Part shown: positions 6,331 to 12,035 of the stretch, piece after piece | Position numbering within the stretch: position 1 is the stretch's first letter | Layout of the letters: every line of letters begins with the position of its first letter | Origin: a virus | Reading direction: 5' to 3' (one strand) | Virus record (IMG/VR): IMGVR_UViG_3300027777_000071 | Location: 1 to 38,634 of that record | DNA length: 38,634 bases | Notes under the pieces: model-generated | What the model saw: the letters and a program-made list of their open reading frames with translations, nothing else | Told to the model about the DNA's origin: nothing | Database searches by the model: none | Program-made: the position numbers and the translations under genes

Positions 6331-6758
6331 TTGCTTTCCTTTCTTGCGTGGTAGCGTTGGACGCTGGTGATGATGGTGGTGTGGTCGCGCCCGCCCATGA
6401 GCGCGCCAATGCGAGGATAGGACCATCCACGCTCGCGCAGCAAGACGTAGATCTCCGCGCGGGTGTTGGCGTGGACGTGGGCGTTGCTGCGGGCGTTGGC
6501 CTGCGCCCAAGTCATCCCAAGCCGGTCCAACACTGCGGCGATGGCCCGCTTGGTGTCGGGCGAGCATGTGACGCCCGGTAGCGGGTCGGGCGGCGGTGGT
6601 GGTGGTGGCGGCGGCAACGGCAACGGCAACGGCGGTGGCGGTGGCGGTGCGGGCGGTGCGGGCGGTGCGGTGAAGGTTAGGCGAGGCGGCGCGCGCCCGT
6701 CCAGCCTAGCGCGCACGTCCTTGTAATGTTGCACGAGGGCGCTAACGTAATCCATCAT
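6327..6758 (-). CDS. Pro-rich protein with DnaA domain IV-like DNA-binding C-terminus
   Basis: The 143-residue product has three parts. There is a short helical N-terminus (1-25), a proline-rich linker (about 29-62, long runs of Pro with a few Leu and Ala), and a C-terminal region (about 65-143). The last contains 'GWSYPRIGALMGGRDHTTI', which resembles the DnaA domain IV signature; Asp125-His126-Thr127-Thr128 corresponds to the residues that in DnaA read the CACA/TGTG half of its box. There is no AAA+ ATPase domain. The start at 6758 overlaps the upstream stop by ATGA, with GGAG upstream. It is likely a sequence-specific DNA-binding protein for replication or regulation; a binding target in the 8646-9258 region is inference. 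The proline run would require EF-P for efficient translation. Confidence 0.78.
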   Translation of the reverse strand: MMDYVSALVQHYKDVRARLDGRAPPRLTFTAPPAPPAPPPPPPLPLPLPPPPPPPPPDPLPGVTCSPDTKRAIAAVLDRLGMTWAQANARSNAHVHANTRAEIYVLLRERGWSYPRIGALMGGRDHTTIITSVQRYHARKESK

Positions 6759-6949
6759 GGGACCATCTCCATCAGCCAAGCGCGCGCGTCGCGCTCGTTT
6801 GCAACATATCCCAGCGCGCCTAGGACGCTCACGCAGCGCCAGGCGCGTGAGCCGGTGCGCTTGTAACGCACGGGGCCGTAGTGGCCCAGCAAGCGCCCGT
6901 AGTAGGACACGGTGCGCGTGCGGTCGTCGTGTATTTCGGTTGTGATCAT
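6755..6949 (-). CDS. Small phage protein of unknown function
   Basis: The 64-residue product starts at 6949 after CGGAGAGCGTGAC. It is basic, with strands suggested by 'RTRTVSYYGRLLGHYGPVRYKR' and a helical end ('NERDARAWLMEM'). No family recognised. It is one base downstream of the previous gene's stop and overlaps the DnaA-like gene by ATGA, so the two are probably co-translated. Confidence 0.68.
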   Translation of the reverse strand: MITTEIHDDRTRTVSYYGRLLGHYGPVRYKRTGSRAWRCVSVLGALGYVANERDARAWLMEMVP

Positions 6950-6950
6950 G

Positions 6951-7220
6951 TCACGCTCTCCGATTCTGAGCGCGCACGGCGCGCAAGATCTCTTGCCCAT
7001 CGCTCGCCCATACGCCGCTGGCGCAGGGGCACGGGTGCGAGGGCAGCTCACGCGCCAGCTCGCGCGCCTGCAGGGCGCGTATGGCGCTTAGGACCGCCTG
7101 CCCATACGCGCGGCGGTCGGCGTCGGGGTTGCGCCTGTAACGGTCCAGCCCGGCGAGCTTGGGATAGGGTTTCTGATTTTCCGCTGCGTCGCGGTCGAGG
7201 TAGGATTTGCGCTTAGCCAT
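6951..7220 (-). CDS. Small basic phage protein of unknown function
   Basis: The 89-residue product starts at 7220 with GAGG seven bases upstream. It opens with a charged stretch ('MAKRKSYLDRDAAENQK') and has a helical middle and a 'CPC' near residue 64. It is rich in Arg and Ala. No domain recognised. It is part of the leftward operon. Confidence 0.6.
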   Translation of the reverse strand: MAKRKSYLDRDAAENQKPYPKLAGLDRYRRNPDADRRAYGQAVLSAIRALQARELARELPSHPCPCASGVWASDGQEILRAVRAQNRRA

Positions 7221-7222
7221 TG

Positions 7223-7405
7223 TTACACCTCAATATCTATATAAAGGCCAGGGCGATCATCGCCCCTGCGATTGCTAGGCCGGTGATGGTCAGGATTGCT
7301 TCGATGATGGCGATCATGGTGCGGATCTTTCGGCGGTTGCGGCGTCGGGCGCCTGAGCGGTGTGCGGGCGGGTGGCGTGGTCGGGGTGACAGGAGTGATG
7401 CGCAT
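7223..7405 (-). CDS. Possible Pro/His/Arg-rich small protein
   Basis: A 60-residue reading frame starts at ATG 7405 with AGAGG seven bases upstream and ends three bases before the next gene. Its composition (Pro, His, Arg) is unusual and may only reflect GC-rich DNA. A shorter hydrophobic frame (7237-7317) lies inside it in another frame, and only one is likely to be real. The good ribosome binding site favours this frame and the protein-like sequence favours the other. Confidence 0.35.
   Translation of the reverse strand: MRITPVTPTTPPARTPLRRPTPQPPKDPHHDRHHRSNPDHHRPSNRRGDDRPGLYIDIEV
7237..7317 (-). CDS. Possible 26-residue single-pass membrane peptide
   Basis: ATG 7317 to TAG 7237 encodes MIAIIEAILTITGLAIAGAM followed by IALAFI, which would form one transmembrane helix. 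The same frame extends upstream without an ATG through an Arg-rich stretch ('RRRNRRKIRT'), which would act as a positive-inside anchor if a non-ATG start is used. No clear Shine-Dalgarno precedes the ATG. It overlaps the Pro/His-rich frame at 7223-7405. Confidence 0.35.
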   Translation of the reverse strand: MIAIIEAILTITGLAIAGAMIALAFI

Positions 7406-7464
7406 AGCGTGGCCTCTATGGCGTCGGGATGACGCGCGCTTACTGTAGCGCGCGCCGGTTAAGC

Positions 7465-7794
7465 TTAGGTTAACGCGGGCGCGTTCCATTTACGGGGCGT
7501 CGGGTTGCGCTCCCATGATTGCTTTGCGTAGGTTTCAAGCGAGGCCCACGCCGGGCGGGGCGCACCGTTGTCGTAAGTTGGGCGGCGGCGGATATCTTCG
7601 CGATACGCCGCCTCGCCTGGCGTCATAACGCCAAGCGCCAGATCCAAGGCGTCCCACGCTGCTTGTTTGGTTGACCATACGCCGTCAGTCTTGCGGATTA
7701 GGTCGAGCCCAATGCGTTCGCGCGCGCTTGTCAAACATTCGATATACCAATCGCCGCTTGATCCTTGGTAAACGTAAAAGCCGGGGTTGTTCAT
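7465..7794 (-). CDS. Small phage protein of unknown function
   Basis: The 109-residue product is read from ATG 7794, which has AGAAGGA eleven bases upstream; an upstream ATG at 7872 would run back into the preceding gene and lacks a site. An N-terminal 'GFYVYQGSSGDWYIECLTSA' suggests beta strands with aromatic residues. A helical region 'STKQAAWDALDLALG' follows. No domain recognised. It lies in the leftward operon between the DUF7227-like gene and the smaller genes. Confidence 0.7.
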   Translation of the reverse strand: MNNPGFYVYQGSSGDWYIECLTSARERIGLDLIRKTDGVWSTKQAAWDALDLALGVMTPGEAAYREDIRRRPTYDNGAPRPAWASLETYAKQSWERNPTPRKWNAPALT

Positions 7795-7868
7795 GGCGTG
7801 GGTTCCTTCTATTGCACTAGAATCTTTTACAGCATGGCGCTTGCGTTGACAAGCGCCATGTTCGCGCG

Positions 7869-8645
7869 TCACGCGTTAGCGAAGCGCCGCGCCGTTGCGC
7901 CGTGGGCGTTGATGACCATCGAAGCCTTGGCCTTTGCGCCAGTCCCGCCGCAAGCGCGGCAATCGGCGCAAGTTGTCTTGGCGCCAGCCTCTTTCGACGC
8001 GGGACACGTCGCCTCGCCAGCAAGGCGAGGCGCGTCTGGCGTCTTGACGCGGAACGTGCGCCAGCCCATGGCGTGGGCGGCCGCGTGGTCGGCTTCGCTA
8101 TCGGTGCTCGCCATGCAAAGCAACTTAAACGCGGCGAATTTCTTGTTTCGCCATTGATGCGAGTAACCATTGATTGCGCTGGCGTTGACGGTAGCACGAC
8201 GCCAAGTTTGGAACGGTGCTGCCGTGGGATCGCCATATGTCCCGATCCGAAACGCCAGAGCGGCGAACAACGCGGGGATGATGCGCGCGTCAAAATCGAC
8301 GCCAGCGCGCGCGTATCCCCCACGTTTGAATGCGCCATACACTGACATGACGGATCGCCCAACGTTGACATAGCAAGAACCGTTGTTCGCAGGGCGATGT
8401 TGGCAATCGCCGCAAACGCTAGCATCGAAACCGGTCTTAAGCGCGCTCAACGGATCGATGTCAGATCGAATAATGAAAGTCTGAACCATTGCGCCAGTCT
8501 TGGCGTTCGTGCTCGCCGCAGTAATGCGATTCGCGATTACGACAATCGGCGCGCCATCAAGCGCGCTTGCGCCTTCATATAATATCACGCCGGTGAATTT
8601 TGCGCGCTTGAGCGCCTTAAGCATGTCTTGAGCCGTCTTAATCAT
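7869..8645 (-). CDS. DUF7227-like phage protein with cysteine clusters
   Basis: The 258-residue product is the first gene of the leftward operon. 'VILYEGASALDGAPIVVIA', 'NAKTGAMVQTFIIRSD', 'VCGDCQHR' (Cys78, Cys81) and 'CYVNVG' (Cys91) match a protein family common in tailed phages and plasmids and annotated DUF7227 or hypothetical. A second cluster 'CPASKEAGAKTTCADCRACGG' near the C-terminus looks like a zinc ribbon. A nucleic-acid-associated role is plausible but unproven. The start at 8645 is preceded by AAAGG. Because it is promoter-proximal, it is probably made early. Confidence 0.8.
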   Translation of the reverse strand: MIKTAQDMLKALKRAKFTGVILYEGASALDGAPIVVIANRITAASTNAKTGAMVQTFIIRSDIDPLSALKTGFDASVCGDCQHRPANNGSCYVNVGRSVMSVYGAFKRGGYARAGVDFDARIIPALFAALAFRIGTYGDPTAAPFQTWRRATVNASAINGYSHQWRNKKFAAFKLLCMASTDSEADHAAAHAMGWRTFRVKTPDAPRLAGEATCPASKEAGAKTTCADCRACGGTGAKAKASMVINAHGATARRFANA

Positions 8646-8663
8646 TTTGTGTGCCTTTCGCGT

Positions 8664-8685
8664 TCGGCGCTCTGATCGGCGCTCT
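8664..8685. repeat. 10-bp direct repeat TCGGCGCTCT, twice
   Basis: Two copies, 8664-8673 and 8676-8685, lie 12 bp apart (about one helical turn) just downstream of the predicted leftward promoter's -10 element. They would fall at about +1 to +25 of the transcript, a position typical of repressor operators. Confidence 0.55.
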
Positions 8686-8692
8686 ATAAATC

Positions 8693-8720
8693 AATGTAAA
8701 CGATTTTCGAGCATGGTCAA
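8693..8720 (-). promoter_or_regulatory. Predicted leftward promoter of the small-gene operon
   Basis: On the lower strand TTGACC (8720-8715, five of six matches to -35) is followed after 16 bp by TACATT (8698-8693, four of six matches to -10). The first gene's ATG is at 8645. It is the best sigma70-like pair found upstream of the leftward operon. Confidence 0.5.
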
Positions 8721-9002
8721 CGGAAAAATGCGAAATTGCAGAAAAAATTGATTAGAAAAAGCGCCAGCGTCGCCAAGGTGAAAATGGGGCGAAACGCGGG
8801 GATTGTCAGGGATTTTAAGGCGAAATTGCATTTATATACACCTCTACTGTATTTAAATGGAAAAACTTAATAATTATACATATATAGAATGTAGGATAGA
8901 CTGACACGTTTGGCGAACGACTTAAACCTAGTGTGCAATTAGGACAATCGTGCAATTTCGCCCACGACGCCCCCACGCACTCTGGCGAGCGCACACTGCA
9001 GG

Positions 9003-9097
9003 GTGACATGCTCGCCATGTGCTCATTTGTGCAATCGCCCCCAAGGCGCGATGCATGGCGTGACATGCTCGCCATGTGCTCATTTGTGCAATCGCCC
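9003..9097 (+). repeat. 38-bp direct repeat, two copies, each with a dyad
   Basis: Positions 9003-9040 and 9060-9097 are identical over 38 bases, separated by 19 bp (period 57 bp). Each copy contains ACATG-CTCGC-CATGT, a 5-bp inverted repeat around a 5-bp spacer, and ends in TGTGCAATCGCCC. Protein-binding sites are the simplest explanation. Confidence 0.9.
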
Positions 9098-9110
9098 GTT
9101 GCCCCTGCCC

Positions 9111-9155
9111 TATTGCCTAGGTCATGTAGCTATTGCCTAGGTCATGTAGCTATTG
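9111..9155 (+). repeat. 20-bp tandem repeat, 2.25 copies
   Basis: The unit TATTGCCTAGGTCATGTAGC occurs at 9111-9130 and 9131-9150, followed by a partial TATTG. The unit contains the palindrome CCTAGG. It lies about 110 bp before the terminase small subunit gene, where packaging recognition sites are often found. Confidence 0.9.
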
Positions 9156-9258
9156 TTCTGTTTATGTTTGGAGGGGGGGTAGGGCCTGCTGCCGCCCGGT
9201 CACGGTCACGGAGGGTCCGCAAAAAATTTTATTTTTTTTACCAAATTCATGGTGTAGA

Positions 9259-9708
9259 ATGCTTTACATGACCTGGCACACGCTCCCCCACGAACCGCGC
9301 AAACTTCAAGCGACTGAGGCGCGATTGAACGCAATTTATCACGCCGCGCGTCACGGCTTGAAAGGCGACACGCTGGCGTTGGCTGCGGGTATGCAGCCGG
9401 TCGAGTACCGCCAATTATGCCAATTTGACCCATTGGCGGAGATGGCGGAACAGAAGGGCCGCGCGGACGGCGAGATGGAGATCTCGGCGCAACTGCACGA
9501 GGCGGCGCGAGCGGGCGACGCCAAGGCGGCGTTGGCGATCTTGCAGCACACGCATGGCTGGACGGCCAAGCAAGAGATTACCATTGACGTTTACCAGAAG
9601 ATCAGCATTACTCAGGCGCTGGCGGACGCTCAGTCGCGCTTGATCGAGCATGACCCTGCTGAGCCGATCAACCGGGAACTGATGTATGGCGCAACTGCCG
9701 ATCTATAA
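9259..9708 (+). CDS. terS: Putative terminase small subunit
   Basis: The 149-residue product lies directly before and overlaps the terminase large subunit gene by 23 bp. The pattern 'HGLKGDTLALAAGMQPVEYRQL' suggests an HTH in the N-terminal half. The later helical stretch 'ISAQLHEAARAGDAKAALAIL' and 'HGWTAKQEI' are typical of phage small terminases ('A..GD..A...L'). It would recognise the packaging site, probably near the repeats just upstream. The start is uncertain: ATG 9259 or ATG 9268, neither with a strong ribosome binding site. Upstream in-frame extension to 9133 runs through repeats and is not protein-like. Confidence 0.75.
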   Translation: MLYMTWHTLPHEPRKLQATEARLNAIYHAARHGLKGDTLALAAGMQPVEYRQLCQFDPLAEMAEQKGRADGEMEISAQLHEAARAGDAKAALAILQHTHGWTAKQEITIDVYQKISITQALADAQSRLIEHDPAEPINRELMYGATADL

Positions 9709-11212
9709 ATCCAATGAAGAACAACTGTTGATGTCGCAGTTGTGGTCGCCTGGCATAGCGGACGATCCTGAAAAGTTTGTGCTGTTTGCGTTCCCGTGGG
9801 GCAAGCCCAACACGCCGCTGCACAAGTTTAAGGGCCCGCGCACCTGGCAGCGCAAGGTGTTGCGGGAGATCTCCGACCACATTAAGGCCAACAAAAACCA
9901 AGTGCAAATGGACACGCTGCGTAAGGCGGTGGCGTCGGGGCGCGGCATTGGCAAGTCGGCGCTGGTCAGTTGGCTGATCCTGTGGATGCTCTCGACGCGC
10001 ATCGGATCGACCAGCATCATCTCGGCTAACTCAGAGGCGCAGCTTAGGTCCGTGACCTGGGGGGAGTTGACCAAGTGGACGGCCATGATCATCAACTCAC
10101 ACTGGTGGGAGATCAGTGCGACCAAGTTAATGCCCGCCAAATGGCTGTGCGAACTGGTCGAGCGCGATTTGAAGAAGGGCACGCGCTACTGGGCGGCGGA
10201 AGGCAAGCTGTGGTCTGAGGAGAACCCCGACAGCTACGCGGGCGTCCACAACCACGATGGGATGCTGCTGATCTTCGACGAGGCGAGCGGCATACCGGAC
10301 CCGATCTGGGCGGTGGGCGCGGGGTTCTTTACCGAGAACGTGCTGGACCGCTACTGGTTTGCGTTCAGCAACCCCAGGCGCAACCAAGGGTATTTCTTCG
10401 AGACGTTCCACGCCAAGCGGGCGTTCTGGAACACCACGTCGGTAGACGCGCGGACGGTAGAAGACACCGACAAGCAGGTGTACGACCAGATCATTGCGGA
10501 ATATGGCGAGGACAGCGGCGAGGCCAAGGTCGAAGTGTACGGCGAGTTTCCGTCCGTGGGCGACGATCAGTTCATTTGGCCGCTGCTGGTGGACGACGCC
10601 ATGAAGCGGGACCGGTACAAGGACATGACCGCGCCCATCATCATGGGGATAGACCCGGCGCGTGGCGGGGCCGATTCGACCGTCATCGTGGTGCGGCAGG
10701 GACGCGACATCGTCGCCATCAAGCGGTACTCTGGCGAAGACACCATGATGATCGTGGGGCGAGTAATCGACGCTATCGAGGAGTTCAAGCCAACGCTGAC
10801 GGTCATCGACGAAGGCGGGCTGGGATACGGCATCCTTGACCGGCTGAACGAACAGCGGTACAAGGTAAGAGGGGTTAACTTTGGCTGGAAGGCCAAGAAC
10901 TCCATCATGTGGGGCAACAAGCGCGCCGAGATCTGGGGCGCAATGCGGGACTGGCTCAAGACAGCGTCCATCCCGCTGGACCGGCAACTGAAGGCGGACC
11001 TGACAGGTCCAACCAAGAAGCCAAACTCGTCGGGTACTATTTTCCTGGAAGGGAAAAAGGAAATGCGGGCACGCGGATTAGCCTCACCTGACGCAGCAGA
11101 CGCGCTGGCGGTGACGTTCGCGTATCCTGTAGCATCCCGCACTTACGTTGAAAAACCCCGCTACGCTTACAGCTCATTGTCTAACGTCACCAACTCTTGG
11201 ATGGGATCGTAA
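9686..11212 (+). CDS. terL: Terminase large subunit
   Basis: The 508-residue packaging motor has an N-terminal ATPase with Walker A 'GRGIGKS' (about 85-91) and Walker B 'LLIFDEA' (Asp198, Glu199). The C-terminal RNase H-like nuclease has acidic residues in 'GIDPARGG' (Asp323), 'VIDEGG' (Asp375) and 'SPDAADALA' (Asp469, Asp472). It translocates DNA into the prohead through the portal and cuts the concatemer. It overlaps TerS by 23 bp. Length and motifs are complete. Confidence 0.96.
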   Translation: MAQLPIYKSNEEQLLMSQLWSPGIADDPEKFVLFAFPWGKPNTPLHKFKGPRTWQRKVLREISDHIKANKNQVQMDTLRKAVASGRGIGKSALVSWLILWMLSTRIGSTSIISANSEAQLRSVTWGELTKWTAMIINSHWWEISATKLMPAKWLCELVERDLKKGTRYWAAEGKLWSEENPDSYAGVHNHDGMLLIFDEASGIPDPIWAVGAGFFTENVLDRYWFAFSNPRRNQGYFFETFHAKRAFWNTTSVDARTVEDTDKQVYDQIIAEYGEDSGEAKVEVYGEFPSVGDDQFIWPLLVDDAMKRDRYKDMTAPIIMGIDPARGGADSTVIVVRQGRDIVAIKRYSGEDTMMIVGRVIDAIEEFKPTLTVIDEGGLGYGILDRLNEQRYKVRGVNFGWKAKNSIMWGNKRAEIWGAMRDWLKTASIPLDRQLKADLTGPTKKPNSSGTIFLEGKKEMRARGLASPDAADALAVTFAYPVASRTYVEKPRYAYSSLSNVTNSWMGS

Positions 11213-11214
11213 CC

Positions 11215-11625
11215 ATGTCCACCAGCACCAAATCAATCGGCGTCGCTTTTGAAGACCAGAACATCATCGGTTCTGATTTTGTTTTGGCTGGCGGTCAGCT
11301 TGGCTACTCGACCGACGCGCAGGGCGCGGTCACGCAGCTCACCAGCAAGTCGACCGGCGTGACGCTGGACAAGTCTTGCGGTCAAATTACCATGAACAAC
11401 GCGGCGTTGGCGGCTACGACTAACGTGACGTTTACGCTGACCAACTCGCTGATTGGCGTCAAAGACGTGCTGGTGCTGAATGTGTACGGCGGCACTTCTG
11501 GTTCGTACAACGTGTGGGTCAGCGGTCTGGCTACTGGATCGGCCACCATCACCGTGCGTAACATCACGGGCGGTTCGCTGTCTGAAGCCATCGTGATCAA
11601 CTACGCCATCATCCACGGACAGTAA
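11215..11625 (+). CDS. Putative virion protein, beta-rich, unknown function
   Basis: The 136-residue product starts at ATG 11215, two bases after the terminase stop. It is rich in Thr, Ser, Gly and Val with alternating hydrophobics ('ALAATTNVTFTLTNSLIGVKDVLVLNVYGG', then 'TGSATITVRNITGGSLSEAIVINYAIIHG'), typical of beta-sandwich decoration or fibre-tip domains in phages. No signal peptide. Its place between terminase and portal suggests a head-associated role, which is inference. Confidence 0.7.
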   Translation: MSTSTKSIGVAFEDQNIIGSDFVLAGGQLGYSTDAQGAVTQLTSKSTGVTLDKSCGQITMNNAALAATTNVTFTLTNSLIGVKDVLVLNVYGGTSGSYNVWVSGLATGSATITVRNITGGSLSEAIVINYAIIHGQ

Positions 11626-11626
11626 C

Positions 11627-11881
11627 ATGGCAAAGTCTGTCTCCCTATCAGTCGGACGCGGGGAAAAACTGCCTGTCAGCAAGGGTGCTGGCCTGACTGC
11701 TAAAGGGCGTGAAAAGTACAATCGGGAGACGGGCTCTAATCTCAAAGCGCCCGCTCCCAGCCCTAAGATCGAAGCAGACAAGGGCCGCAAAGCTTCTTTC
11801 TGCGCGCGAATGGGCGCAGTAGCAGCCAATGCTAAAGATGGTGATCGCGCTAAAGCGGCGCTCAAACGGTGGAAGTGCTAA
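11627..11881 (+). CDS. DUF6321-like small phage protein
   Basis: The 84-residue basic protein has 'LSVGRGEKLPVSKGAGLTAKGREKYNRETGSNLKAP' near the N-terminus and ends 'KASFCARMGAVAAN ... ALKRWKC'. This pattern is the widespread DUF6321 phage family found next to terminase and portal genes. Function unknown. The ATG follows the previous stop by one base. Confidence 0.85.
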   Translation: MAKSVSLSVGRGEKLPVSKGAGLTAKGREKYNRETGSNLKAPAPSPKIEADKGRKASFCARMGAVAANAKDGDRAKAALKRWKC

Positions 11882-11882
11882 C

Positions 11883-12035
11883 ATGGCTACCAAACCTGGG
11901 CTATACGCCAACATCAATGCAAAACGCGAACGCATCAAGGAAGGCTCTGGCGAAAAAATGCAAAAGCCCAGCGCGGCTGGCGCACCGACCGCCAAGGCGT
12001 TCAAAGAGTCAGCCAAAACTGCAAAGAAGAAGTAA
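11883..12035 (+). CDS. Small lysine-rich phage protein
   Basis: The 50-residue product starts at ATG 11883 ('MATKPGLYANINAKRERIKE') and ends in 'KESAKTAKKK'. Very similar short basic proteins accompany portal genes in many podoviruses and prophages; function unknown. The stop is immediately followed by the portal ATG. An in-frame upstream ATG at 11829 lies inside the preceding gene and is unlikely. Confidence 0.8.
   Translation: MATKPGLYANINAKRERIKEGSGEKMQKPSAAGAPTAKAFKESAKTAKKK

Larger units (their letters stand above)
8646..9258. other. Divergent control region, candidate origin and packaging-start region
   Basis: No credible gene lies in this 613-bp stretch. It separates the leftward early operon from the rightward packaging genes. 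It holds a leftward promoter (8693-8720) and six TGCAAT boxes. Two boxes are on the lower strand (8735-8740 and 8825-8830) and four on the upper strand (8934-8939, 8951-8956, 9030-9035 and 9087-9092), so they point outward from an AT-rich core at about 8831-8900. It also holds a 38-bp direct repeat, a 20-bp tandem repeat and a poly-A/T tract (9223-9240). The architecture resembles an iteron origin or a multi-operator control region. Confidence 0.6.

Noticed and set aside
9003-9155. Possible CRISPR array
   Set aside because: There are only two copies of the 38-bp element and two of a different 20-bp element, with unequal spacing and no Cas genes.
9223-9240. A6-T4-A-T8 tract as an intrinsic terminator before terS
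   Set aside because: No convincing GC-rich stem directly precedes the T run on either strand; it was left as part of the AT-rich control region.
9133-9258. N-terminal extension of the terminase small subunit from ATG 9133
   Set aside because: The extension is encoded by tandem repeat and T-rich DNA and is Cys/Arg/Phe-rich, unlike the rest of the protein.
9255-9260. TAGAAT as -10 of a rightward terS promoter
   Set aside because: The hexamer is good, but the position 17 bp upstream is only a T run and the putative start codon overlaps it; not supportable.
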